Positions 16,636 through 23,854 of a stretch of DNA of 64,000 nt are shown one piece after another. The stretch's first letter is position 1. Every line of letters begins with the position of its first letter. The notes beneath the pieces are model-generated. The model was not told where the DNA came from. It searched no databases and saw only the letters and a program-made list of their open reading frames with translations. The position numbers and the translations under genes were made by a program. This stretch comes from JAKFEE01 sp036675815 (GTDB taxonomy: Bacteria; Pseudomonadota; Alphaproteobacteria; Rhodospirillales; Magnetospirillaceae). The stretch is from contig JAKFEE010000033.1 of assembly GCA_036675815.1 (NCBI GenBank), forward strand, positions 62,001 to 126,000, written 5' to 3'.

Positions 16636-17475
16636 ATGGAACATTCAAGGGCGCCCGACCGGCCCGTCGCCGAGCTTCCTCCGGCCCTCGCGTGCTTCGA
16701 CGCGTTGCAGGCGCGCCTCGCCGGGCGGCGGCCCGCGATTTTCCTCGATTTTGACGGAACGTTGACGCCGATCGTCGCGCACCCTGATGCTGCGGTGCTG
16801 GCGCCATCGGCGCGCGCTGCAGTGGCCGCCTTGGCCACCGAGATCCCGGTGGCCATCATCTCGGGGCGCGATCGCCTCGACGTCGAAGCCCGCGTGGGCG
16901 TCGACGATCTGGCCTTCGCCGGCAGTCATGGCTTCGACATTCGCTTCGGCGAACGGACGGCGACGCCGGCCGGCGTCGGTTTCAGTGAGGCGCTGGATGT
17001 CGCCGAGGCACTGCTGCACGGCCGTTTGGACGGAGTTGCCGGCGCGCTGGTCGAGCGCAAGCGCTTCTCGATCGCCGCCCATTACCGCAACGTCGGCGCG
17101 CCGGAGGCGGCACGCGTTGCCGAGGCCGTGGCCGAGGCCGCGACCGTTGCCGGCCTACGGACCAAGACCGGCAAGAAGGTGTTTGAACTGCAGCCGGCCG
17201 TCGACTGGGACAAGGGGCGCGCCGTGCTGTGGCTGCTGCAGCAATTGCGGCTGGATCGGCCCGAGATCGTGCCGTTGTTCATCGGCGACGACGTCACCGA
17301 CGAGGACGCTTTCCGCGCCCTCGCCGGTCGCGGCGTTGGCATCGTCGTCGCCCAATCCGGCGCCGTCGGGCGCCGGTCGTTCGCCGATTTTCGCTTGACC
17401 AACGTCGACGAGGTGATCGCCTTGCTGCACCGTCTGCGATCGCACGTCGGTGGCAGCGCTTTCGGCGCGGCGTGA
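16636..17475 (+). CDS. otsB: trehalose-6-phosphate phosphatase
   Basis: HAD-superfamily hydrolase that releases trehalose from trehalose-6-phosphate. The 279-residue protein has the nucleophile motif IFLDFDGTLTPIV (Asp38, Asp40), the cap region ISGRDRLDVEARVG, GSHGFDIR, and the third HAD motif FIGDDVTDEDAF. The length is right for bacterial OtsB. The partner synthase otsA is not in the window. A second trehalose route is represented by treZ at 60656. It is divergent from rpoH, which fits a stress role but proves nothing. Confidence 0.93.
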   Translation: MEHSRAPDRPVAELPPALACFDALQARLAGRRPAIFLDFDGTLTPIVAHPDAAVLAPSARAAVAALATEIPVAIISGRDRLDVEARVGVDDLAFAGSHGFDIRFGERTATPAGVGFSEALDVAEALLHGRLDGVAGALVERKRFSIAAHYRNVGAPEAARVAEAVAEAATVAGLRTKTGKKVFELQPAVDWDKGRAVLWLLQQLRLDRPEIVPLFIGDDVTDEDAFRALAGRGVGIVVAQSGAVGRRSFADFRLTNVDEVIALLHRLRSHVGGSAFGAA

Positions 17476-17566
17476 CGATCGTTCGGGCTTTCTGGCGACG
17501 AAGTGGGAGTGCCGACGTCACCGCGGGACCGATCTTCACCATACTAACGACAGGTGAGGTCGGATC

Positions 17567-19060
17567 ATGCACTTCCGTCGAGTCGTGGCGCTGGTCGCCG
17601 CCTGCGGTCTGGCATCGGCTGCGCCCGTAGACGGCGCGGAAGAGGCCCAGGTCGAACGCTCTGCCATCGCCCCGGTTACCACCGGGCACATTCTGCCCCT
17701 GGCGGGGACGTCGGGGCTGTCGTATCAAGCCAAGGTGGAGACGGTGCCGGTGCGTTTGGCCGATGGCGGGGCAGAAGCCGACATCGCGATCATATCCTAT
17801 CGGCGCCTGGGCCAACGAGATAGCTGGCCGGTCACCTTCGTCTTCAATGGTGGCCCCGGCGCCTCCTCGGCCTACCTGCATCTGGGCGCCATGGGGCCCA
17901 AAGTGGTGCGCATGGCCGCGACCGGTGGCGCGCCGGCCCCGCCCATCGTCCTCGATGACAATGCGGACAGCTGGCTTCGCTTCACCGATTTGGTTTTCGT
18001 CGATCCCGTAGGCACCGGATTCAGTCGCGCCGCCGGCGGGGCCGAAAAGGCGTTCTGGAGCATCAGCGCCGATATCGACAGTCTTGCCCAGGTGATCGCA
18101 CACTGGCTTGGCCGCAACGGCCGCTGGCTGTCGCCGATCTACATCGCCGGTGAGAGCTATGGCGGGTTCCGCGCGGCGCAGTTGGCCCTGTCGCTGGCCC
18201 AGGCCCAAGGCGTGGCGCTCAGCGGGTTGGTGATGATTTCGCCCGCCCTCGATCTGTCGGTGATCCGCCCCGGCGCCCACGATGTGCTGCCATGGGCGCT
18301 GGCGCTGCCCTCCATGGTCGCCTCGGCACGAGCGCAAGGGCGGGGTGCGGCAGCCCCCCCGTTGCCGGCAATCGAGGATTTCGCCCTCGGCGAGTATCTG
18401 CAGGGTATCGCCGCCATTGCTCCCGACGGCCCCGACCCGGATCCCGCCCTGATCGATAAATTGGCGCAACTGCTCGGCCTTGAGGTCGAGTTGGTGCGCC
18501 GGTGGCATGCCCGGGTTCCGGTGTGGGTTTTCGCCGAGCAGGTGTTGCGGCGGCCGGGCTGGGCGCTCAGCGCCTATGACGGGAGCGTCTCCGGCCCCGA
18601 TCCACGGCCGGGCCGCAGTGGTCCCGACCCCGTCCTCGAATCGACCAAGGCGACCCTGTCCAGCGCCTTCAATGCCTATGTCCGCGCCGACCTGGGGCTA
18701 CGGATCGACCGCGAATTCCGCCTGCTCAGCCCGGAGCCGTCGCGGCATTGGGATTGGGAGGACGGGCGCGGCGGCCGCGATCGTTCTCGAGGAGCGGTCG
18801 ACGAACTGGCCGAGGCGCTGGCGCTCACCCCTGGCCTGCGTTTGCTGGTGGTGCACGGCCGCACCGACATGGTGACGCCCTACCTGGCGACGCGCTGGCT
18901 GCTCGACCGCCTCGAACTGCCGCACGAGGTGCGGCGCCGTATCCGCCAGGAAGAGCTCGATGGCGGGCACATGATGTACTTTCACGCGCCCCAGCGGACG
19001 GAACTGGCGCGTCTGGCCGCCGATTTCTATGATGCCGGACCTCCCGAATCGTCCCGCTAG
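17567..19060 (+). CDS. secreted serine carboxypeptidase (peptidase family S10)
   Basis: Exported carboxypeptidase of the alpha/beta-hydrolase fold that trims C-terminal residues. The 497-residue protein has a signal peptide (1-23). The oxyanion region is VFNGGPGASSAYLHLG (92-107). The nucleophile motif is IAGESYGGFRA (Ser197). The acid is in VVHGRTDMVTP, and the final catalytic histidine is in DGGHMMYFH. Family S10 is common in alphaproteobacteria as a periplasmic enzyme of unknown natural substrate. Gaps of 91 and 241 bases separate it from otsB and the PEP-CTERM gene. Confidence 0.9.
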   Translation: MHFRRVVALVAACGLASAAPVDGAEEAQVERSAIAPVTTGHILPLAGTSGLSYQAKVETVPVRLADGGAEADIAIISYRRLGQRDSWPVTFVFNGGPGASSAYLHLGAMGPKVVRMAATGGAPAPPIVLDDNADSWLRFTDLVFVDPVGTGFSRAAGGAEKAFWSISADIDSLAQVIAHWLGRNGRWLSPIYIAGESYGGFRAAQLALSLAQAQGVALSGLVMISPALDLSVIRPGAHDVLPWALALPSMVASARAQGRGAAAPPLPAIEDFALGEYLQGIAAIAPDGPDPDPALIDKLAQLLGLEVELVRRWHARVPVWVFAEQVLRRPGWALSAYDGSVSGPDPRPGRSGPDPVLESTKATLSSAFNAYVRADLGLRIDREFRLLSPEPSRHWDWEDGRGGRDRSRGAVDELAEALALTPGLRLLVVHGRTDMVTPYLATRWLLDRLELPHEVRRRIRQEELDGGHMMYFHAPQRTELARLAADFYDAGPPESSR

Positions 19061-19301
19061 CATGTCCCATGATGAGGAGGGGTGTGTGCGAGCCGGCGCC
19101 TAGGACGTTCAGGCTGCCAATAAGTCATGCGAGATGATGGTCGTGCATGAAGAAGTGTCTGTCTGAAATATTTACATGTTGGGCCTGACCAACCGCGACA
19201 ACCATGATAGTGCCTTGTTTTCACGTCTCATATGTATGTGGCATCGTTCTTGCCAGACTCCCTCGGCACGTTCTTGTGTCGCTTCACGAGGGAGAGACTT
19301 C

Positions 19302-20018
19302 ATGAAAAGCGCTCTGAAGATGACCCTGGCCGGATCGGCGGCGTTGGGTCTCGCCATGGCCGCCGCGCCCGCCTTGGCGGGTGTCACCATCACCATCGGC
19401 GGGCTGGCTGCGCCCGGTGGCGGCCTGACCACGGCCGTTGCCGGCACGACCGTCATCGACTTCGAGGGCGCTGCTGGCCCCCTCGACCTGCCCTACATCG
19501 AGGACGCGGTCTTGTACAACAGTGCGGGTGGCGGTGGCGGCCGGATTACCTCGGGCAGCACCCCCAACCTGACGGCGGCGCCCTTCGGCGACACGACCCA
19601 GTATCTGGTGGTGCCCTCCGACGGCGGCGCGCTGTCGAACGGCTCGGTGCTGGCCATCGACTTCGCCGCCATCCCCGAGAACGACTATTTCGGCCTCTAC
19701 TGGGGGTCGCTCGACACCTACAACACCATCAGCTTCGCGAGCACGCTCGGCGCCCCCGCCCACTCCTTCACCGGCAGCGACATCGCGGCCATCGCCGGGA
19801 TTGCCGCCACCGGGGATACCGGGCCGGGGGGCTCCTTCTACGTCAACTTCTTCTTCACCGGAGGCGATTCCTACAACGCCGTGACGCTGAGCAGCTCCAT
19901 TCGCGCCTTCGAGAGCGACAATCACGCCTTCGGCAAAATTCCGGAGCCGGCGAGCCTCGCCCTCCTCGGGTCCGCCCTGCTCGGCCTGGGCTTCCTGCGC
20001 CGCCGCAAGGACGCGTAA
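19302..20018 (+). CDS. PEP-CTERM sorting-domain protein
   Basis: A 238-residue exported protein. It has an N-terminal signal peptide (1-26, AAPALAG). It ends in the PEP-CTERM tripartite anchor: IPEPASLALLG, then a hydrophobic segment, then RRRK. Exosortase recognises such tails and links the protein to exopolysaccharide-associated surfaces. The middle is low in cysteine and rich in Gly, Ser and Thr, as usual for this class, with a beta-rich region of unknown function. GAGGGAGA lies just upstream of the ATG at 19302. An in-frame extension to 19176 has no signal-peptide logic. No exosortase is in the window. Confidence 0.85.
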   Translation: MKSALKMTLAGSAALGLAMAAAPALAGVTITIGGLAAPGGGLTTAVAGTTVIDFEGAAGPLDLPYIEDAVLYNSAGGGGGRITSGSTPNLTAAPFGDTTQYLVVPSDGGALSNGSVLAIDFAAIPENDYFGLYWGSLDTYNTISFASTLGAPAHSFTGSDIAAIAGIAATGDTGPGGSFYVNFFFTGGDSYNAVTLSSSIRAFESDNHAFGKIPEPASLALLGSALLGLGFLRRRKDA

Positions 20019-20132
20019 GCCGCTTGTGAAATCTCTGCGGCCTCCCTAAGCCGCCGCTGACTGCATCGGTCCGCCGCGTCCGCGGAGGGCAGCGGCAGCG
20101 GCAGCGGCTGGTCAATATCCAGTCGCAAAGCC

Positions 20133-20166
20133 AAAGGGTCCAGCGGCGGCGGCCGCTGGACCCTTT
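20133..20166. terminator. perfect 15-bp stem hairpin, ancestral tRNA-Thr terminator candidate
   Basis: Positions 20133-20147 and 20152-20166 are exact inverted repeats with a 4-base loop, bounded by AAA and TTT. It lies just outside the left attachment repeat. Before integration it would have sat 8 bases beyond the 3' end of tRNA-Thr, so it is a natural terminator for that gene. It could also end the PEP-CTERM transcript from the other side. Confidence 0.7.
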
Positions 20167-20168
20167 GA

Positions 20169-20221
20169 AAAACTGGTGCCGGCGAAGAGACTCGAACTCC
20201 CGACCCGCGCATTACGAATGC
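20169..20221. repeat. left attachment repeat (53 bp, identical to 35602-35654)
   Basis: A 53-base direct repeat of the right end, running from AAAAC before the tRNA CCA end to GAATGC in the anticodon stem. It is the usual crossover substrate for tyrosine integrases that use tRNA genes. The integrase begins 167 bases inside. Confidence 0.92.
20174..20221 (-). pseudogene. partial tRNA-Thr (3' half only)
   Basis: The last 48 bases of tRNA-Thr (CCA end, acceptor strand, T arm, variable loop and 3' side of the anticodon arm), identical to the intact gene at 35607-35682. The 5' half is replaced by unrelated element DNA after 20221, so it cannot fold as a tRNA. It was left by the integration event. 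Confidence 0.9.
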
Positions 20222-20347
20222 AGCCCCATACTCTTTTCGGGTATTTGCTCCAGTTTTCCTGAATTTGATTCTCTTTGCTACTTCAGTGGCTTATGGCTAC
20301 CATGTGCTTTCGGGGTAACTCGGGAAAACCCCTGAATTTTCCCTCTG

Positions 20348-20368
20348 CTGCTTACATGGTGCTTACAC
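20348..20368 (+). promoter_or_regulatory. left arm-type integrase site candidate
   Basis: A 21-base sequence made of two near-identical 11-base units (TGCTTACATGG, TGCTTACACGG) starting 20 bases before the integrase ATG. The same 21 bases recur at 35540-35560 near the other end, in the same orientation. Paired copies close to both attachment sites suit the N-terminal arm-binding domain of the integrase. The overlap with the int promoter zone would also allow autoregulation. Confidence 0.6.
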
Positions 20369-20387
20369 GGGGCGGGAAGGGCCATCC

Positions 20388-21701
20388 ATGGCGAAGCTGA
20401 CGAAGACCGTTGTGGATGCCGCTTCGGCCGATCCGAACGGGGGGAGAATCTACCTTTGGGATAGCGAGATAAAGGGCTTCGGCCTGCAAATTCTCCCCAG
20501 CGGCGTGAAGAGCTACGTCCTTCAGTACCGCACGGCCGACAATCAGACTCGACGGATGACCATTGGTAAACACGGCTCCCCTTGGACGGTGGCGGATGCC
20601 CGCGCCAAAGCAGATGAGCTGCTGACGGCGTTGCGGAAGGAGGGGCTTGATCCGCTGAAGGCGAAGCAGGCGCGCAAAGAGGTGTTCACGGTCGCCGACC
20701 TGGCCGAAGCGTTCCTGATCGATGGCCGCGCCGACAAACCGAACAAGAAAGAGCGGAGCTGGAAAACCGACGAAGGCAATATCCGCTGTCACATCCTGCC
20801 GCTTCTCGGCAAGACTTCGCTGAAGGAACTGGATCGAGCCGACGTGGCGAAGTTCCAGCGAGACGTTGCCGCCGGCAAGACCTCCCGCGAGATGGTTGCC
20901 AGGGCGCGCGGCAAGTCGGTGGTGAAGGGCGGCAAGGGCATCGCGGCCCGATCCCTGGCCGTTCTGAATGCCATGCTCGAATGGGGCGTCGTTCGCGGGT
21001 ATCTCCCGCTCAACCCCGCCAAGGGCGTGAAGAAGTACAAGCAACAGAAGATGGAGCGGTTCCTATCGGAACGCGACGTGGCGACGCTGGCCGAGGGCAT
21101 GGCGATCCTGATCGACATTGCCATGCTCAGCGACACGGTGGCCGACGCGATCCGGCTGTGGCTACTGACAGGCTGCCGACGCGGCGAGATTACAGGCTGC
21201 CGACGCGGCGAGATTATCGACCTGAAATGGTCCTATGTGGATTTCGACCGTGGCTGCCTGCGGCTGCCGGACTCGAAGACCGGCGCCAAGGTGGTGCCGC
21301 TGTCGGCGCCGGCCCTGAAGCTGCTGGCCGAGCGAACGCGCAAGCCGGATTGCGAATGGGTGCTGCCCTCGAATCGCGGCGCCGGCCCGGTGGTAGGCGT
21401 CTGGAAGGGCTGGGACTTGCTCCGCGATTTCTGCGGCCTGGAGGATGTGCGCATCCACGATCTGCGGCATAGCTTCGCTAGCTTCGCCGCCGCCGATGGC
21501 GCCAGCCTGTTCCTGATCGGCAAGGTTCTCGGCCACACGCAGGCCAGCACCACCGAACGCTATGCCCATCTTAGCGACGACCCTATCAGGGCTGTGGCCG
21601 AGCGAGCTGCCGGGAAGGTTGCCAATGCCCTTGGGCTGGATCGGAACGAGAAGACGGCCGAGGTGGTGCCCCTCCCCACCGTGGGGAAGGGTGCGCGCTG
21701 A
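20388..21701 (+). CDS. int: tyrosine recombinase / integrase with 8-residue internal duplication
   Basis: Site-specific recombinase that inserts and excises the element at tRNA-Thr. The 437-residue protein has the N-terminal arm-binding domain of P4-like integrases (YLWDSEIKGFGLQILPSG), a central SAM-like core-binding domain (about 100-210) and the C-terminal catalytic domain. The catalytic residues visible are the arginine in TGCRRGEI, the HDLRH motif (His357, Arg360) and the nucleophile Tyr392 in TERYAHL. A 24-base tandem repeat (21168-21191 and 21192-21215) duplicates TGCRRGEI at residues 261-276, exactly at the first catalytic arginine. The frame is intact, but activity may be reduced. 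It points away from the left attachment repeat, as expected for an element-end gene. Confidence 0.93.
   Translation: MAKLTKTVVDAASADPNGGRIYLWDSEIKGFGLQILPSGVKSYVLQYRTADNQTRRMTIGKHGSPWTVADARAKADELLTALRKEGLDPLKAKQARKEVFTVADLAEAFLIDGRADKPNKKERSWKTDEGNIRCHILPLLGKTSLKELDRADVAKFQRDVAAGKTSREMVARARGKSVVKGGKGIAARSLAVLNAMLEWGVVRGYLPLNPAKGVKKYKQQKMERFLSERDVATLAEGMAILIDIAMLSDTVADAIRLWLLTGCRRGEITGCRRGEIIDLKWSYVDFDRGCLRLPDSKTGAKVVPLSAPALKLLAERTRKPDCEWVLPSNRGAGPVVGVWKGWDLLRDFCGLEDVRIHDLRHSFASFAAADGASLFLIGKVLGHTQASTTERYAHLSDDPIRAVAERAAGKVANALGLDRNEKTAEVVPLPTVGKGAR
21168..21215 (+). repeat. 24-bp perfect tandem duplication inside the integrase
   Basis: Two identical 24-base copies in direct tandem (21168-21191, 21192-21215), encoding TGCRRGEI twice. 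Related integrases carry the motif once. The perfect identity suggests a recent slippage event. Confidence 0.9.
21674..21686. repeat. CCCC-ACCGT-GGGG palindrome, copy 1
   Basis: A 13-base inverted repeat at the 3' end of the integrase. A second copy at 22085-22097 has the same sequence and the same flanking purine run. The pair brackets the degenerate 400-base stretch that holds the ParB-like remnant and two 9-bp repeat arrays. Confidence 0.6.
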
Positions 21702-21714
21702 ATTTGGCGCCCCT

Positions 21715-21741
21715 GCTAAAGTTGCTAAAGCTGCTAAAGTT
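21715..21741 (+). repeat. 9-bp triple repeat, site A
   Basis: Three contiguous 9-base units (GCTAAAGTT, GCTAAAGCT, GCTAAAGTT) preceded by CCCCT. The inverted version of the same three-unit block occurs twice at 27903-27929 and 27968-27994. It lies between the integrase stop and the ParB-like remnant. Iteron, regulator site or short dispersed repeat are all possible. Confidence 0.75.
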
Positions 21742-21752
21742 CGCCCCTGCCT

Positions 21753-21971
21753 TTGACCGTGCAGCAGCGGGCGGAGCACATTGCCGAGTGGGTGCGGTTG
21801 GTGGAGCTTCGTCAATCGGTGCAACTTGCACCGATTGAAAGCAAGCGCGCTGACGGTCGAGGGCATCGGCATGAGGGCGGCATCAACGCGGCTTCCCGCG
21901 AACTCGGCATAGAGGCCACCGCCGTCAAGCGCGCCGTCAAGATCGCCGCCATCTCCGATGAGGCCAACGAG
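21753..21971 (+). pseudogene. ParB-like protein remnant
   Basis: A 73-codon stretch (from a TTG) resembling an internal part of ParB/KorB-type DNA-binding proteins: RAEHIAEWVRLVELR followed by EGGINAASRELGIEATAVKRAVKIAAISDEA, which is a helix-turn-helix region. The N-terminal nuclease-like domain is absent. After about 21971 the frame runs into repeats and low-quality sequence until 22259, where it opposes the RhuM gene. It is read here as a decayed fragment, not a working gene. Confidence 0.6.
21812..21838. repeat. 27-base palindrome (13-bp arms, 1-base centre)
   Basis: Positions 21812-21824 and 21826-21838 are exact inverted repeats (TCAATCGGTGCAA and its complement) around a single C. It lies inside the ParB-like remnant. 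Its symmetry suits a dimeric regulator's operator or a replication or partition site. No binding protein is identified. Confidence 0.65.
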
Positions 21972-22014
21972 GGGCGGGGGCATCGGCGCACGCCTGTTCC
22001 GTGCCTCTCCCCCT

Positions 22015-22041
22015 GTGCCAATAGTGCCAATAGTGCCAATG
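22015..22041 (+). repeat. 9-bp triple repeat, site D
   Basis: Three contiguous 9-base units (GTGCCAATA twice, then GTGCCAATG), flanked by CCCCCT on the left and GGGGT on the right. The unit sequence differs from sites A-C, but the architecture (three 9-mers next to a C or G run) is the same. Confidence 0.7.
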
Positions 22042-22084
22042 GGGGTAGCGAGCTTGGCCCGAGATCGCCGCCGTTTATGACCCA

Positions 22085-22097
22085 CCCCACCGTGGGG
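22085..22097. repeat. CCCC-ACCGT-GGGG palindrome, copy 2
   Basis: The same 13-base palindrome as 21674-21686, again followed by a purine run (AGGGGG). It ends the degenerate stretch before the convergent RhuM gene. No further function is visible. Confidence 0.6.
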
Positions 22098-22162
22098 AGG
22101 GGGCGAAGGCCTCAAGGCTGGTGGTGGGCGGTGCCCGGTGCAATCAGCATCGGGCTGACCTC

Positions 22163-23215
22163 CTATCGGCGTGGAGATTTAGGCAGCTTTTTTGCTTCCT
22201 TCACTAACGCCGCGATGTGCTCATCTGCCTCCCGATGGCGTTCAAGCTTTCGCTGCTGATCGAACTTTTCATACTCCGCTTCAGCAATGCGCTTTGCGTC
22301 GGAGGCTTTTACGGAGCCGCCGGATTGCAAAACGGCTCGTCCGAGATGGCGCAATTGTTGATCCAGAAGAGTCTGTGCGTCCTGCATCACCATAAGCCTA
22401 CCGATATCGAGTTGATCCTCGAATATATCGAGCAATATTGTAGTAAGACGGTTCAATTCCTTGATTTCAGCTTGGGCAAGATAATTCTTTGCAACGACAG
22501 CGTCAGTCTTCCTAATGTTCTCATTCTGCCAAGCCTCTAGACCCATATTCTTAGACTTGTGATTTGCCCGTGACGATGTAATCTCTGATGGCGTATGGGA
22601 CGTGACCGCATAGACTAATTTGGCCTGCGTTCTCTGGTAAAACTCGCGCGCAGCTTTGGTCGAGCCGTCGTAGTCCTGACACATCGCACATATCTGGCGC
22701 AGTTCTCTGTAGACATTGGCTTCGTCTGCGCGGATGCCTCTGATGATCTCCCGCAGCTCGGCAACTCTGTCAGCGTTCTCGGGACGCTTCAGACGTTCCG
22801 AGTCCACGACAAAGCCCTTCGTAGCGAACTGGACCAGGATGCCGGTCGCCCACCGGCGAAACACAGTCGCCTGTGCAGAAGACACCCGGTATCCTACCGA
22901 GATCACTGCATCTAGGTTGTAATGCTCAAGCTGCCGCTCGACCCGGCGCGACCCCTCCTGTCGAACTTGTGCAATCTTTGCACTCGTTGCCTCGGCATCC
23001 AACTCACCCTCGGCATACACATTTGCGATGTGTTTGGTGATGACCGACCGATCCACACCAAAAAGCTGAGCGATCTGGGCTTGTGTCATCCAGAGGGTTT
23101 CACCCTCATAGCGGATATCAAGCCTCAATCCTTTGTCGGTTCCATAGACAAGAAACCGGTCACCGGTCTCTTCGTCCTCTACCAGATGCACCGGCTCATT
23201 TTTTCCGTCAGTCAT
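22163..23215 (-). CDS. RhuM-family protein (element cargo)
   Basis: A 350-residue protein of the RhuM/virulence-protein family, named from Salmonella pathogenicity island 3. The N-terminal part has the winged-helix-like ETLWMTQAQIAQLFGVDRSVITKHI (about 38-62), then the signature EHYNLDAVISVGYRVSS and VFRRWATGIL. The C-terminal half has KNYLAQAEIKELNRLT and a charged helical tail. The biochemical role of RhuM is not established; members are frequent on islands and prophages. The gene opposes the integrase. Its sequence looks more AT-rich than the host genes, consistent with transfer. It is followed leftwards by the ParB remnant and lies 29 bases after the Xre gene. Confidence 0.9.
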   Translation of the reverse strand: MTDGKNEPVHLVEDEETGDRFLVYGTDKGLRLDIRYEGETLWMTQAQIAQLFGVDRSVITKHIANVYAEGELDAEATSAKIAQVRQEGSRRVERQLEHYNLDAVISVGYRVSSAQATVFRRWATGILVQFATKGFVVDSERLKRPENADRVAELREIIRGIRADEANVYRELRQICAMCQDYDGSTKAAREFYQRTQAKLVYAVTSHTPSEITSSRANHKSKNMGLEAWQNENIRKTDAVVAKNYLAQAEIKELNRLTTILLDIFEDQLDIGRLMVMQDAQTLLDQQLRHLGRAVLQSGGSVKASDAKRIAEAEYEKFDQQRKLERHREADEHIAALVKEAKKLPKSPRR

Positions 23216-23244
23216 GAGGCCGCCCGCCTTACTTGAGTGAGGAT

Positions 23245-23487
23245 TTATCGCAATTTCTTCAGCCGGACACCCGGCCCGCCGCCATTCTCTTCGATGAACT
23301 CGACGCCGGCTGCCTCCAGGGCGGAAACCACGGCATCATAGGTCGCGTGTCGTGGCGTCGTTTGACCATTCTCTAGCCGGACCAGCGTCCGCAGCGGGAC
23401 TCCCGAATGCTCGGATAGAGTTTCGCGCGTCCATTCGAGAAGCGCCCTGGCAGCTTTAAGCTGCGGGATTGTGATGGCACTTTTCAC
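23245..23487 (-). CDS. Xre-family transcriptional regulator (small repressor-like)
   Basis: An 80-residue protein with a single helix-turn-helix: IPQLKAARALLEWTRETLSEHSGVPLRTLVRLENG (about 7-41). It starts with GTG at 23487, preceded by GAGGA. The start codon lies inside a 19-base sequence that is repeated 46 bases upstream (23474-23492 and 23520-23538), the expected layout of an autoregulated repressor. It precedes RhuM on the same strand and is divergent from the replication and packaging genes, the place of a master switch in phage-like elements. Confidence 0.88.
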   Translation of the reverse strand: MKSAITIPQLKAARALLEWTRETLSEHSGVPLRTLVRLENGQTTPRHATYDAVVSALEAAGVEFIEENGGGPGVRLKKLR

Positions 23488-23492
23488 GCCAC
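23474..23492 (-). promoter_or_regulatory. candidate operator 1 for the Xre regulator
   Basis: A 19-base sequence (ATGGCACTTTTCACGCCAC on the plus strand) covering the GTG start of the regulator gene. It is repeated exactly at 23520-23538 and has partial dyad symmetry (TGGC...GCCA). Occupancy would block translation-start-region transcription. Confidence 0.55.
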
Positions 23493-23519
23493 TTTCCTCT
23501 TGTAGTCGGCAAATGCTTT

Positions 23520-23538
23520 ATGGCACTTTTCACGCCAC
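23520..23538 (-). promoter_or_regulatory. candidate operator 2 for the Xre regulator
   Basis: Exact second copy of the 19-base sequence at 23474-23492, 46 bases away in the divergent intergenic region. Two helical-phase-related copies between the leftward regulator and the rightward genes suggest control in both directions. Confidence 0.55.
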
Positions 23539-23571
23539 ACCTCAACCCGCATATCTAGGAGACGATGAATC

Positions 23572-23853
23572 ATGGCTAAGCCAGATTGGGTTCGGGCCAT
23601 CGAGGAATGGCGCCATTTCCGCAAGCTGCTGGCGAAGGAAGGCCGCCGCACCTACAAGGCCAAACTGTGGGTGAAGAAGTCCATCGCTGCCGGCCAAAAT
23701 CCGATAGTCATGATTAGGCACGACGGGACCACCGGCCTGTACTGCGAGATGCCGCTGATCGATGAATGCGGCCCATACCTGACGCAGATGGTTAGCCGGG
23801 AGGCCGTCAAGAAAGAGCTGATCCGGTTAGGGCGATTCGAGCGGAGGACCTGA
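23572..23853 (+). CDS. small element protein, unknown function
   Basis: A 93-residue basic protein (MAKPDWVRAIEEWRHFRKLL...). No domain is recognised. AGGAG stands ten bases before the ATG. It is the first rightward gene after the divergent regulator region and probably an early gene. It is followed three bases after its stop by a small frame that seems to be frameshifted. Confidence 0.6.
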   Translation: MAKPDWVRAIEEWRHFRKLLAKEGRRTYKAKLWVKKSIAAGQNPIVMIRHDGTTGLYCEMPLIDECGPYLTQMVSREAVKKELIRLGRFERRT

Positions 23854-23854
23854 C

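Noticed and set aside
20222..20347. A gene between the left attachment repeat and the integrase
   Set aside because: The stretch is AT-richer and has no frame with start and RBS; it probably holds attachment-arm and promoter sequence only.
21715..22041. CRISPR-like array from the short repeats
   Set aside because: Units are 9 bases in direct contact without spacers; no cas genes are present.
22192..22540. Plus-strand frames antisense to RhuM
   Set aside because: RhuM has a clear family signature on the minus strand; these are shadows.
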